Positions 45,867-54,222 of a DNA stretch of 64,000 nucleotides are shown here, piece by piece. Source of the DNA: Pseudomonas fluorescens (lineage in GTDB: Bacteria > Pseudomonadota > Gammaproteobacteria > Pseudomonadales > Pseudomonadaceae); the NCBI RefSeq assembly GCF_001307275.1, contig NZ_CP012831.1, positions 4,766,501 to 4,830,500 on the forward strand, given 5' to 3'. How positions within the stretch are numbered: position 1 is the first letter of the stretch; every line of letters starts with the position of its first letter. A program made the translations under genes and the position numbers. The notes beneath the pieces are model-generated. The model was not told the origin of the DNA and did no database searches. It worked only from the letters and a program-made list of their open reading frames with translations.

Positions 45867-46427
45867 GTGCCATTTACCTGGGTTGACTGGGCGATCGTTG
45901 CGATCGTCGCCATCTCCGCATTGATCAGTCTGAGCCGCGGCTTCGTCAAGGAAGCCCTCTCGCTGCTGACCTGGATCATCGCGGGAGTCGTAGCCTGGAT
46001 GTTTGGTGGTTCGCTGTCCCAGTACCTCGCCGGATACATCGAAACTCCCTCGGCCCGCGTGATCGCGGGCTGTGCCATCTTGTTTATCGCCACCTTGCTG
46101 GTTGGCGCAATGATCAATTATCTGATCGGCGAACTGATTCGCGTCACCGGGCTTTCCGGGACGGACCGGTTCCTGGGCATGGCCTTTGGCGCGGCGCGTG
46201 GCGCGTTGCTGGTGGTCGTGGCCGTCGGGCTCTTGAGCCTGGGGCCGGTGCAGCAGGATACGTGGTGGCAGGAGTCCCGGCTCGTGCCACAATTTCTATT
46301 GGTCGCAGACTGGTCCAAAAACCTGATCCTGGGTTGGAGCAGTCAGTGGCTTGCCAGCGGTATCAGCGTACCCGCTGAAATACCGTTCAAGGAACACCTC
46401 TTGCCGACGGCCAAAACGCCGCAGTGA
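45867..46427 (+). CDS. cvpA: CvpA family membrane protein
   Basis: A 186-residue membrane protein named for its link to colicin V production. It has four hydrophobic segments, the first at VDWAIVAIVAISALISL, and the family stretch LSRGFVKEALSLLTWI. It starts with GTG. It lies directly upstream of purF, a pairing shared with E. coli, where the two form one operon. Its molecular function is not settled. Confidence 0.93.
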   Translation: MPFTWVDWAIVAIVAISALISLSRGFVKEALSLLTWIIAGVVAWMFGGSLSQYLAGYIETPSARVIAGCAILFIATLLVGAMINYLIGELIRVTGLSGTDRFLGMAFGAARGALLVVVAVGLLSLGPVQQDTWWQESRLVPQFLLVADWSKNLILGWSSQWLASGISVPAEIPFKEHLLPTAKTPQ

Positions 46428-46468
46428 GTGTTGTTCAGTTCAGATCCATTAAGTAGGGGTTGCGTCGC

Positions 46469-47974
46469 ATGTGTGGCATCGTCGGTATCGTCGGTAAGTC
46501 GAACGTCAATCAGGCGCTGTATGACGCGCTAACCGTGCTCCAGCACCGCGGCCAGGACGCTGCCGGTATCGTGACCAGCCATGACGGCCGGTTATTCCTG
46601 CGCAAGGACAACGGCCTGGTGCGTGACGTGTTCCACCAACGTCACATGCAGCGCCTGGTCGGTCACATGGGTATCGGCCACGTGCGCTACCCGACCGCGG
46701 GCAGCTCGACGTCGGCTGAAGCCCAGCCGTTCTATGTCAACTCGCCTTACGGCATCACCCTGGCGCACAACGGCAACCTGACCAACGTCGAGCAACTGGC
46801 CAAGGAGATCTACGAATCTGACTTGCGCCACGTCAACACCAGTTCCGACTCGGAAGTGATGCTCAACGTGTTTGCCCATGAGCTGGCCCAGCGCGGCAAG
46901 CTGCAGCCTACCGAAGAAGACGTGTTCGCCGCCGTGACCGACGTGCACAACCGTTGCGTGGGTGGCTACGCGGTGGTGGCGATGATCACCGGCTACGGCA
47001 TCGTCGGTTTCCGCGACCCGCATGGCATCCGCCCGATCGTGTTCGGCCAGCGTCACACCGACGAAGGCGTCGAGTACATGATCGCTTCCGAAAGCGTGTC
47101 CCTGGACGTGCTGGGCTTCACCCTGATTCGCGACCTGGCCCCGGGCGAAGCGGTCTACATCACTGAAGACGGCAAGCTGCACACCCGTCAGTGCGCGACC
47201 AACCCGTCCCTGACCCCGTGCATCTTCGAACACGTCTACCTGGCGCGTCCGGACTCGATCATCGACGGTATCTCGGTCTACAAGGCGCGCCTGCGCATGG
47301 GCGAGAAACTCGCCGACAAGATCCTGCGCGAGCGTCCGGAGCACGACATCGACGTGGTCATCCCGATCCCGGACACCAGCCGTACCGCCGCCCTGGAGCT
47401 GGCGAACCACCTGGGCGTCAAGTTTCGCGAAGGCTTCGTGAAGAACCGCTACATTGGCCGGACCTTCATCATGCCGGGCCAGGCCGCACGGAAAAAATCC
47501 GTACGCCAGAAGCTCAACGCCATCGAACTGGAATTCCGCGGCAAGAACGTGATGCTGGTGGACGACTCCATCGTCCGTGGCACCACTTGCAAGCAGATCA
47601 TCCAGATGGCCCGTGAAGCCGGCGCCAAGAACGTGTATTTCTGCTCCGCGGCCCCGGCCGTGCGCTACCCGAACGTCTACGGCATCGACATGCCGAGTGC
47701 CCATGAGCTGATCGCTCATAACCGCACCACCCAAGACGTGGCCGACCTGATCGGCGCCGACTGGCTGATCTACCAGGACCTGCCGGACCTGATCGAAGCG
47801 GTGGGCGGCGGCAAGATCAAGATCGAACAGTTCGATTGTGCGGTATTCGATGGCAAGTACGTCACCGGCGATATCGACGATGCGTACTTGAACAAGATCG
47901 AGAACGCGCGTAACGATGCGTCCAAGGCCAAGACCCAGGCGGTCAGTGCGATCATCGATCTGTACAACAACTGA
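46469..47974 (+). CDS. purF: Amidophosphoribosyltransferase
   Basis: A 501-residue enzyme for the first committed step of purine synthesis: glutamine plus PRPP gives phosphoribosylamine. The N-terminal glutaminase needs Cys as the residue exposed after removal of Met, and the ATG at 46469 gives MCGIVGIVG; a start three codons earlier would block this. The PRPP-binding motif is VMLVDDSIVRGTTCKQI near residue 365. It lies 41 bases after cvpA and is followed by a strong terminator. Confidence 0.98.
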   Translation: MCGIVGIVGKSNVNQALYDALTVLQHRGQDAAGIVTSHDGRLFLRKDNGLVRDVFHQRHMQRLVGHMGIGHVRYPTAGSSTSAEAQPFYVNSPYGITLAHNGNLTNVEQLAKEIYESDLRHVNTSSDSEVMLNVFAHELAQRGKLQPTEEDVFAAVTDVHNRCVGGYAVVAMITGYGIVGFRDPHGIRPIVFGQRHTDEGVEYMIASESVSLDVLGFTLIRDLAPGEAVYITEDGKLHTRQCATNPSLTPCIFEHVYLARPDSIIDGISVYKARLRMGEKLADKILRERPEHDIDVVIPIPDTSRTAALELANHLGVKFREGFVKNRYIGRTFIMPGQAARKKSVRQKLNAIELEFRGKNVMLVDDSIVRGTTCKQIIQMAREAGAKNVYFCSAAPAVRYPNVYGIDMPSAHELIAHNRTTQDVADLIGADWLIYQDLPDLIEAVGGGKIKIEQFDCAVFDGKYVTGDIDDAYLNKIENARNDASKAKTQAVSAIIDLYNN

Positions 47975-47979
47975 GTACG

Positions 47980-48004
47980 AACCGGCCCCGAGGGGCCGGT
48001 TTGC
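47980..48004 (+). terminator. Terminator of purF
   Basis: A hairpin ACCGGCCCC-GA-GGGGCCGGT followed by TTGCGTTT, six bases after the stop. Confidence 0.85.
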
Positions 48005-48029
48005 GTTTAACCGATTAAGGAGTGGCAGC

Positions 48030-49241
48030 ATGAGTCAGGATTGGGATGCCGGTCGGCTGGACAGCGACCTTGAAGGCGTAGCGTTCGATACCCTGGCGGT
48101 TCGCGCGGGTCAGCACCGTACACCGGAAGCCGAACATGGCGATCCGATGTTCTTTACCTCCAGTTACGTGTTTCGCACGGCTGCCGACGCTGCGGCGCGG
48201 TTTGCTGGCGAGGTGCCGGGCAACGTCTACTCGCGCTACACCAACCCGACCGTGCGGGCATTCGAGGAGCGTATCGCCGCCCTGGAAGGCGCCGAGCAAG
48301 CCGTAGCGACCGCCACCGGCATGGCTGCGATCATGGCCGTGGTGATGAGTCTGTGCAGCGCCGGCGACCACGTGCTGGTGTCGCGCAGCGTCTTCGGTTC
48401 GACCATCAGCCTGTTCGAAAAGTACTTCAAGCGTTTCGGCGTGGAAGTCGACTACGTGCCCCTGGCGGACCTGTCCGCTTGGGATGCGGCAATCAAGGCC
48501 AATACCAAGCTGCTCTTCGTCGAGTCGCCTTCCAACCCTCTGGCCGAGCTGGTGGACATCGCCGCGTTGGCGGAAATCGCTCACGCCAAGGGCGCCATGC
48601 TGGTGGTCGATAACTGCTTCTGCACCCCGGCGCTGCAACAACCGCTGAAGCTGGGCGCGGACGTGGTGGTGCATTCGGCGACCAAGTTCATCGACGGCCA
48701 GGGCCGTTGCATGGGTGGCGTAGTGGCCGGTCGTGGCGAGCAGATGAAAGAGGTGGTGGGCTTCTTGCGCACCGCAGGTCCGACCCTCAGCCCGTTCAAC
48801 GCCTGGATCTTCCTCAAGGGCCTGGAAACCCTCGGCCTGCGCATGAAGGCCCATTGCGCCAATGCCCAAGCCTTGGCCGAGTGGCTGGAGCAGCAGGACG
48901 GCATCGAGAAAGTGCATTACGCCGGCCTCAAGAGCCATCCGCAACATGACCTGGCCTTGCGTCAACAACGCGGTTTCGGTGCGGTGGTGAGCTTCGAGGT
49001 CAAGGGAGGCAAGGAGGGCGCCTGGCGCTTCATTGACGCGACCCGATTGATTTCCATCACGGCCAACCTGGGTGACAGCAAAACCACCATCACCCACCCG
49101 AGCACCACGTCCCACGGGCGCCTGTCGCCTCAGGAACGCGAGTCGGCGGGGATTCGTGACAGCCTGATCCGCGTCGCGGTCGGCCTGGAAGACATCGCGG
49201 ACCTGCAAGCTGACCTGGCCCGCGGGTTGGCGGCCTTGTGA
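48030..49241 (+). CDS. metZ: O-succinylhomoserine sulfhydrylase
   Basis: A 403-residue PLP enzyme of the Cys/Met metabolism family that makes homocysteine directly from O-succinylhomoserine and sulfide. The PLP lysine is in HSATKFIDGQGRCMGG near residue 215. GNVYSRYTNPTVRAFEERIAALEGAE near 65 and TSHGRLSPQERESAGI near 355 are typical. The metZ name rests on the conserved purF-metZ order in Pseudomonas. AAGGAG lies ten bases before the ATG at 48030. The SDR gene overlaps its stop. Confidence 0.93.
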   Translation: MSQDWDAGRLDSDLEGVAFDTLAVRAGQHRTPEAEHGDPMFFTSSYVFRTAADAAARFAGEVPGNVYSRYTNPTVRAFEERIAALEGAEQAVATATGMAAIMAVVMSLCSAGDHVLVSRSVFGSTISLFEKYFKRFGVEVDYVPLADLSAWDAAIKANTKLLFVESPSNPLAELVDIAALAEIAHAKGAMLVVDNCFCTPALQQPLKLGADVVVHSATKFIDGQGRCMGGVVAGRGEQMKEVVGFLRTAGPTLSPFNAWIFLKGLETLGLRMKAHCANAQALAEWLEQQDGIEKVHYAGLKSHPQHDLALRQQRGFGAVVSFEVKGGKEGAWRFIDATRLISITANLGDSKTTITHPSTTSHGRLSPQERESAGIRDSLIRVAVGLEDIADLQADLARGLAAL

Positions 49242-50011
49242 TTGAGCTGGCTGCGCCGCCGAGCGGCACTCATGGCCGGGTTGCACTGGTCACGGGCGCC
49301 GCGCGGGGCATCGGTCTGGGCATTGCTGCCTGGCTGATCTGTGAAGGCTGGCAGGTGGTGCTGACCGACCTGGACCGCGAGCGCGGCTCCAAGGTGGCGA
49401 AGACCTTGGGCGATCATGCCTGGTTCATCGCCATGGACGTGGCGGACGAGGCGCAGGTCGCCACCGGGATCGCCGAGGTGCTCGGGCAGTTCGGGCGGCT
49501 CGACGCGCTGGTGTGCAACGCGGCCATCGCCGACCCGCACAACATCACCCTGGAAAGCCTCGACCTGGCTTACTGGAATCGGGTCCTGGCAGTGAACCTG
49601 GGCGGGCCGATGCTGCTGGCCAAGCACTGCGCGCCGTATCTGCGCGCTCACAACGGTGCCATCGTCAACCTGGCCTCGACCCGCGCCGCGCAATCGGAAC
49701 CCGACACCGAAGCCTATGCGGCGAGCAAGGGCGGCCTGCTGGCCCTGACCCATGCCCTGGCAATCAGCTTGGGACCGGAGATCCGGGTCAACGCCGTCAG
49801 CCCTGGCTGGATCGACGCGCGCGATCCTTCCCAGCGTCGCGCACAGCCGCTGACCGACGCCGATCACGCCCAGCATCCTGCTGGCAGGGTCGGCACGGTA
49901 GAGGACGTGGCGGCGATGGTGGCGTGGCTGTTGTCGCGCAATGCCGGTTTTGTCACGGGGCAGGAGTTCGTGGTGGACGGTGGCATGACCAAGAAAATGA
50001 TTTATGAGTGA
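49238..50011 (+). CDS. Short-chain dehydrogenase/reductase
   Basis: A 257-residue NAD(P)-dependent oxidoreductase. The cofactor motif is VTGAARGIGLGIA near residue 20, followed by CNAAIAD, and the catalytic Ser and YxxxK lie in VNLASTRAAQSEPDTEAYAASKGG. The C-terminus GQEFVVDGGMTKKM is standard. The substrate is unknown. The start GTG overlaps the metZ stop, suggesting coupled translation; the same gene pair occurs in P. aeruginosa. Confidence 0.92.
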   Translation: MIELAAPPSGTHGRVALVTGAARGIGLGIAAWLICEGWQVVLTDLDRERGSKVAKTLGDHAWFIAMDVADEAQVATGIAEVLGQFGRLDALVCNAAIADPHNITLESLDLAYWNRVLAVNLGGPMLLAKHCAPYLRAHNGAIVNLASTRAAQSEPDTEAYAASKGGLLALTHALAISLGPEIRVNAVSPGWIDARDPSQRRAQPLTDADHAQHPAGRVGTVEDVAAMVAWLLSRNAGFVTGQEFVVDGGMTKKMIYE

Positions 50012-50064
50012 GGGGGGTTGCAGGTGCCGTTTGAAACTGTTTTGAAAAAACTTCAACCCTGCTA

Positions 50065-50093
50065 TTGACTTAGCTTCGGTACCTGCGTAAATT
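50065..50093 (+). promoter_or_regulatory. Sigma-70 promoter of the Val/Asp tRNA operon
   Basis: TTGACT (50065-50070) and TAAATT (50088-50093) are 17 bases apart, 22 bases upstream of tRNA-Val. Confidence 0.75.
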
Positions 50094-50114
50094 TCGCGGC
50101 CTCAACGAAGCAAA

Positions 50115-50190
50115 GGGTGATTAGCTCAGCTGGGAGAGCGTCTGCCTTACAAGCAGAATGTCGGCGGTTCGATCCCGTCATCACCCACCA
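50115..50190 (+). tRNA. tRNA-Val (TAC)
   Basis: A 76-nt cloverleaf with acceptor GGGTGAT/ATCACCC and encoded CCA. The anticodon loop CTTACAA gives TAC. Confidence 0.97.
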
Positions 50191-50248
50191 TGTTTTACGA
50201 GAGTTTTGTGAAAGCAAAACGGAAGCTGTCAAAAGCCTCCACCGACGC

Positions 50249-50325
50249 GCAGCGGTAGTTCAGTCGGTTAGAATACCGGCCTGTCACGCCGGGGGTCGCG
50301 GGTTCGAGTCCCGTCCGCTGCGCCA
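50249..50325 (+). tRNA. tRNA-Asp (GTC), copy 1
   Basis: A 77-nt cloverleaf with acceptor GCAGCGG/CCGCTGC. The anticodon loop CTGTCAC gives GTC. Encoded CCA. Confidence 0.97.
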
Positions 50326-50414
50326 TATTTTCCGAAGCAGGTTCGCCTGGTTCGAGATTGAAGCCCAAGGGTTTTGATCAGACGAGTTAACTGGACGCAA
50401 GTCCATAGCGATAC

Positions 50415-50491
50415 GCAGCGGTAGTTCAGTCGGTTAGAATACCGGCCTGTCACGCCGGGGGTCGCGGGTTCGAGTCCCGTCCGCTGCGCCA
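50415..50491 (+). tRNA. tRNA-Asp (GTC), copy 2
   Basis: An identical second copy of tRNA-Asp(GTC), 89 bases after the first; a terminator follows at 50564. Confidence 0.97.
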
Positions 50492-50563
50492 TATCTGCTT
50501 CGAGGCCCGCTGAACGCCTTGAAGCTAAGAAGAAAGCTGCAAAGCTACTTCTAGTCGATAGCA

Positions 50564-50599
50564 AAGACCCTGGTCGAAAGACCGGGGTTTTTTGTTTTT
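50564..50599 (+). terminator. Terminator of the Val/Asp tRNA operon
   Basis: A hairpin CCCTGGTC-GAAA-GACCGGGG followed by a run of T. The loop GAAA is a stable tetraloop. Confidence 0.9.
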
Positions 50600-50623
50600 G
50601 GCGAAATGATATTGGGCCAAGCC

Positions 50624-50665
50624 CGTGGCGAGGGAGCTTGCTCCCGCAGGGCTGCGAAGCAGCCC
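50624..50665. repeat. REP-like palindrome, other subtype
   Basis: GTGGCGAGGGAGCTTGCTCC followed by a second small palindrome GGGCTGC-GAA-GCAGCCC. It resembles the subtype at 16934 and lies just downstream of the convergent oxidase gene. Confidence 0.7.
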
Positions 50666-50680
50666 CTATTGTTGGCAGCT

Positions 50681-51964
50681 TCAGAACCCCAATTTATCCC
50701 GTAACCCGTAATACCAGGCACCCATCGCCGCAAACGGCGTACGCAACAACTGGCCGCCGGGGAAAGGATAGTGAGGCAGGTCGGCAAACGCATCAAAACG
50801 CTCAGCCTGACCACGCAGCGCCTCGGCCAGGACCTTGCCCGCCAGGTGCGTGTACGTCACGCCATGGCCGCTGCAGCCCTGGGAATAATAAATGTTATCC
50901 CCCAGTCGCCCGACCTGCGGAAGACGCGACAGCGTCAGCAGGAAATTTCCGGTCCAGGCGTAATCGATCTTCACGTCCTTGAGCTGCGGGAAGGCCTTGA
51001 GCATCTTCGGCCGAATGATCGCCTCAATGTTCGCCGGATCCCTCGCGCCATACACCACGCCGCCCCCGAAGATCAGGCGCTTGTCGCCCGTCAGTCGGTA
51101 GTAATCGAGCAAGTAGTTGCAGTCTTCGACGCAATAATCCTGAGGCAGCAGGCTATGAGCCAACTCGTCGCCCAGGGGCTCGGTGGCAATCACCTGGGTG
51201 CCGCAAGGCATGGACTTGGCCGCCAACTCCGGGACCAGATTACCCAGGTAGGCATTGCCCGCCACGATAATGAACTTGGCCCTGACCTTGCCTTGTGGGG
51301 TATGCACAACCGGGCTGGCGCCACGCTCGATGCGCACCGCTGGCGACTGTTCATAAATCACTCCACCCAGCGATTCCACCGCAGCCGCTTCGCCCAGCGC
51401 CAGGTTGAGCGGATGAATATGCCCACCGCTCATGTCCAGCATACCGCCCACATACTCCTCGCAAGCCACCACCTCGCGAATACGCCGCTGATCCAGCAGC
51501 TCCAGCTGGGTATGACCGAAACGCTCCCATAAACGCTTCTGCGACTCCAGGTGGCCCATCTGTTTAGCGGTGAGGGCGGCGAATACACCGCCGTCCTTCA
51601 AATCACACTGAATCTGATACTTCGCCACCCGCTCGCGAATGATCCGCCCACCCTCAAACGCCATATTGCCCAGCAGCTGCGCCTGCTGAGGACCGACGCT
51701 GCGCTCGATTACATCAATGTCGCGGCTATAACTGTTAACGATCTGCCCGCCGTTACGACCCGAAGCCCCAAAGCCCACCTTCGCCGCCTCAAGGACCGTG
51801 ACCTTGAAACCGTTCTCCAGCAAAAACAGCGCAGAGGACAGGCCGGTGTAACCAGCGCCGATCACGCAAACATCCGTCTCGACGTCATCCTGCAGGGCAG
51901 GGCGCGGAGGAACCGGGTTGGCCGACGCGGCGTAATAAGACTCTGGATACGGTGTGTTCGCCAT
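50681..51964 (-). CDS. FAD-dependent amino acid/polyamine oxidase (PuuB-like)
   Basis: A 427-residue DAO-family flavoenzyme. The N-terminal FAD motif is DVCVIGAGYTGLSSALFLLENG near residue 30, followed by GFGASGRNGGQIV, where GRNGGQ is typical of gamma-glutamylputrescine oxidases. The C-terminal YYSQGCSGHGVTYTHLAGKVLAEAL closes the FAD site. It probably oxidises a glutamylated polyamine or an amino acid. No other put/puu genes are adjacent, so the substrate is open. Confidence 0.87.
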   Translation of the reverse strand: MANTPYPESYYAASANPVPPRPALQDDVETDVCVIGAGYTGLSSALFLLENGFKVTVLEAAKVGFGASGRNGGQIVNSYSRDIDVIERSVGPQQAQLLGNMAFEGGRIIRERVAKYQIQCDLKDGGVFAALTAKQMGHLESQKRLWERFGHTQLELLDQRRIREVVACEEYVGGMLDMSGGHIHPLNLALGEAAAVESLGGVIYEQSPAVRIERGASPVVHTPQGKVRAKFIIVAGNAYLGNLVPELAAKSMPCGTQVIATEPLGDELAHSLLPQDYCVEDCNYLLDYYRLTGDKRLIFGGGVVYGARDPANIEAIIRPKMLKAFPQLKDVKIDYAWTGNFLLTLSRLPQVGRLGDNIYYSQGCSGHGVTYTHLAGKVLAEALRGQAERFDAFADLPHYPFPGGQLLRTPFAAMGAWYYGLRDKLGF

Positions 51965-52107
51965 TCTGGAACCTCTGTTTTATATTTTTTACGAATGCAG
52001 CGATCCTACCCGAGATAAAAATCGGCCGCCAGCCACCCCTTGAATCTTCGTCGTATTGGTGAAATTAAATATTTTGCATATTCATAGGGTTAGGTGAAAA
52101 AAAGGTA

Positions 52108-52135
52108 TTGACACCCCTTTGGAATTCCGTAGAAT
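52108..52135 (+). promoter_or_regulatory. Sigma-70 promoter of tRNA-Val(GAC)
   Basis: TTGACA (52108-52113) and TAGAAT (52130-52135) are 16 bases apart, 13 bases upstream of the tRNA, in an AT-rich region. Confidence 0.85.
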
Positions 52136-52148
52136 GCCGCCTCACAGC

Positions 52149-52225
52149 AGGCACGTAGCTCAGTTGGTTAGAGCACCACCTTGACATGGTGGGGGTCGTT
52201 GGTTCGAGTCCAATCGCGCCTACCA
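52149..52225 (+). tRNA. tRNA-Val (GAC)
   Basis: A 77-nt cloverleaf with encoded CCA. The anticodon loop TTGACAT gives GAC. The acceptor stem AGGCACG/CGCGCCT has an A-C mismatch at the fifth pair (52153 against 52217). The gene marks the left edge of the accessory segment. Confidence 0.95.
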
Positions 52226-52254
52226 AACAAAATCCGCTCTGCTGGGCGGTCTAG

Positions 52255-52285
52255 AAGGGGTTCACCGAGAGGTGAGCCCCTTTTT
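52255..52285 (+). terminator. Terminator after tRNA-Val(GAC)
   Basis: A hairpin AGGGGTTCACC-GAGA-GGTGAGCCCCT followed by TTTT. Confidence 0.9.
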
Positions 52286-52307
52286 GCTTGCACATAAGGA
52301 CATGGTC

Positions 52308-52952
52308 ATGCGGGTTGTCACTTCCGTAACTTTTCTTTCTATAGCACTTGCTGGTTGTGCTGGAATACCTTCAGTTCCATACGAAGAGCCTACTCAATCG
52401 GAAGGGATAGCGCGTGTTCGCGTTATCACGAACTCCGATGTGTATGGAGATAGCATCGTCGGCAGTTGTGCTCCTGCTACCCGGCATAAGATGGCTGAAG
52501 CCGGACGTTTTGGGCAGGACGGTACGGCGAGCATCAACTATCCGCAGTATCCCCTGAAGTCGGCGAGCATCGGCATACCGAAAAGAGTTTGGCCCAGTCT
52601 TATCCAGTACACCCCTGCAATTCGGATGGGGGAAGGGGCTTACAAAGAGGTCGTAACCGAGTATCGCGTCAGAACGGATCTGCCATTCCAAATTGCAACC
52701 CGGGGCGCGACTATCGCGGGCAGTGGCAGCTCTTACCGGTCCTGTGATGGTCATGCGCTCGTTTACAAGCTGGAACCAGGAAAAGACTACGAAGCTGTGG
52801 TGGGGGTGGATAGCAGGCCAAGCAAAGATGGCGAGCAAGCGCTTATTTGCATGTTGGCGGTTCTCGAAGTTACCACTTTGCCTGGTACTTCGATTGTGAT
52901 TCCCCAAAAGTTGACGCCTGCTGCGCCTCCGCAGGTGGCCTGTAAAAACTAA
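52308..52952 (+). CDS. Orphan lipoprotein, 214 residues
   Basis: I do not recognise the family. The signal is a clear lipoprotein type (RVVTSVTFLSIALAGCAG, with lipobox ALAGC and Cys17), so the mature protein is membrane-anchored. The mature part has four further cysteines, at SCAPAT, SCDGHA, ICMLA and the C-terminal ACKN, which could form two disulfides. The ATG at 52308 is preferred because AAGGA lies seven bases before it; the ATG two codons earlier is too close to the site. It is the first gene after tRNA-Val. A palindromic element follows. Confidence 0.75.
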   Translation: MRVVTSVTFLSIALAGCAGIPSVPYEEPTQSEGIARVRVITNSDVYGDSIVGSCAPATRHKMAEAGRFGQDGTASINYPQYPLKSASIGIPKRVWPSLIQYTPAIRMGEGAYKEVVTEYRVRTDLPFQIATRGATIAGSGSSYRSCDGHALVYKLEPGKDYEAVVGVDSRPSKDGEQALICMLAVLEVTTLPGTSIVIPQKLTPAAPPQVACKN

Positions 52953-52960
52953 GAAAACCA

Positions 52961-53015
52961 GGGCCGGCCATGATTGTGAGAGCCAAGTAAGTTATTTCAA
53001 ATCGTGGTCTGTCCC
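52961..53015. repeat. Palindromic element, copy A
   Basis: A 55-bp inverted repeat. The left arm resembles GGGCCGGCCATGATTGTG and the right arm reads TCAAATCGTGGTCTGTCCC. It aligns with copies at 56081 and 56568, with a short deletion in the centre. Its right arm contains the stop codon and last seven codons of the convergent toxin gene. Confidence 0.75.
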
Positions 53016-53309
53016 TGAGGAATCCCGATTCTTGGCCGAATCGTAGACGCTGCTTCGTTCCCGCTTGCCGACGGCCAGCACCAAGATGACAATCCGTTCA
53101 TCCTCAACGCGGTACACAAGTCGGTAGCCGGCGCCGCGCAATTTGATCTTGTAGCAATCCTTCATGCCGTGAAGTGCATCGCCTGGCACTCGTGGCCCGG
53201 CCTGCCGTTCCTGGAGCTTTCGCAAGAACTGGAGGCGGATGGTGCCGTCGAGCTTTCGCAGTTCTTTCAGCGCCTTCGGATCCCACTCGACTTCGTACTC
53301 AACGGCCAT
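52992..53309 (-). CDS. RelE-family toxin
   Basis: A 105-residue toxin of the RelE/ParE superfamily, which in the RelE branch cleaves mRNA on the ribosome. Typical segments are YEVEWDPKALKELRKLDGTIR, LHGMKDCYKIKLRGAGYRLVYRV and VLAVGKRERSSVY. The fold normally ends about there; the last residues (SSGTDHDLK) are encoded by the palindromic element. The ATG at 53309 lies inside the end of the antitoxin gene (11-base overlap), giving the usual antitoxin-first order. An upstream in-frame start is rejected because it is fully inside the antitoxin. Confidence 0.9.
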   Translation of the reverse strand: MAVEYEVEWDPKALKELRKLDGTIRLQFLRKLQERQAGPRVPGDALHGMKDCYKIKLRGAGYRLVYRVEDERIVILVLAVGKRERSSVYDSAKNRDSSGTDHDLK

Positions 53310-53586
53310 TGGCGATATCTGCCTCGGCCTCGCCAATGAGATCGTCGAGAGATACTCGAACAGGTGTCTCGTTGGCGTCGAGTCGTGACTTGACCAAATG
53401 AACCAGTTCCAGTTCATCCAAGCGCTCAACCATCGCCTCGTAGACGTTGGCAGGGACCATGTAACCCATGACCCGGTTGTGGTTCAGCACGGCCACGGGC
53501 AACCCGTTGGCGTTGCTCAAGACTGAAGACGGATTCTTCTTCAGTTCAGATACGCTGACAGCCACGTCAGCCAGAATATTTTGCAT
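53299..53586 (-). CDS. Phd/YefM-family antitoxin
   Basis: A 95-residue antitoxin. The N-terminal DNA-binding half reads VAVSVSELKKNPSSVLSNANGLPVAVLNHNR, matching Phd/YefM; the C-terminal acidic half would wrap the toxin. The ATG at 53586 has GGAG ten bases upstream. The pair is probably autoregulated through the palindrome CCTATATAGG at 53597. Confidence 0.88.
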   Translation of the reverse strand: MQNILADVAVSVSELKKNPSSVLSNANGLPVAVLNHNRVMGYMVPANVYEAMVERLDELELVHLVKSRLDANETPVRVSLDDLIGEAEADIANGR

Positions 53587-53596
53587 AAATAAGACT

Positions 53597-53606
53597 CCTA
53601 TATAGG
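53597..53606. promoter_or_regulatory. Probable toxin-antitoxin operator
   Basis: A perfect 10-bp palindrome CCTATATAGG eleven bases upstream of the antitoxin ATG, overlapping the ribosome-site region. Position suggests autorepression. Confidence 0.55.
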
Positions 53607-53640
53607 CCTTTATTTTGGTCTTTTTATTTTGGGGTGGCAA

Positions 53641-54222
53641 GCGCTCTGGATCCGGATTTCACGCTCAAGTCCGTTCAATGCACTGAAAGCGTGAGCCTGG
53701 TGCCGGCCTGTTTCGTCTTAGGATGGCGGCAGGGCCACGGCCATTTCTTCGAAACCTGTTTCTTCCTTCCCCAGATAAAGGGCGCCTGAAGAAAAAATGG
53801 GACACCCATTAGCCGGTCTCAAGTCAAGGCTAAAAGCCAACTCGCCCTGCAGCTTTTAACTGCTGGGTTCCCCCTTATCCCAACCTGCCTGGTTGAACCT
53901 GTCGTACCCGTTTTCTCATCACCGGCATCGACTGCATCCCGGCAACCCTGCTCATCGACACCGAAGCGCCTCTGGACGTCCTTTTCGAAACCGCCGATTA
54001 CCGTATCCGCACGGTTGCTCGATTTCTTGTCCGCGCTTCTTGACGGGCTCGGTAATATCCAGCCATACGAAAGACCTCGCAGGGTTTTCACAAGAAGATT
54101 CGTTGCTTTCTGCGTGTTGGTCGCTGTGTTCGAGTTAGTAGCACTGAACGAGTTCTATAGCGTTCGTGGATAAGGCTGGTGAGGGAGTGGCTGCGTGCCC
54201 AGGCCGCGATAGAAGATTACGG
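53641..54222. other. Low-coding stretch with a possible gene remnant
   Basis: No convincing gene is seen. An open plus-strand stretch from about 53911 to 54042 encodes RFLITGIDCIPATLLIDT and then APLDVLFETADYRIRTVA, without a start codon or ribosome site. This faintly resembles short Pseudomonas DUF3077-like proteins and may be a decayed copy. The flanks hold no tRNA, terminator or repeat that I can identify. Confidence 0.35.
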
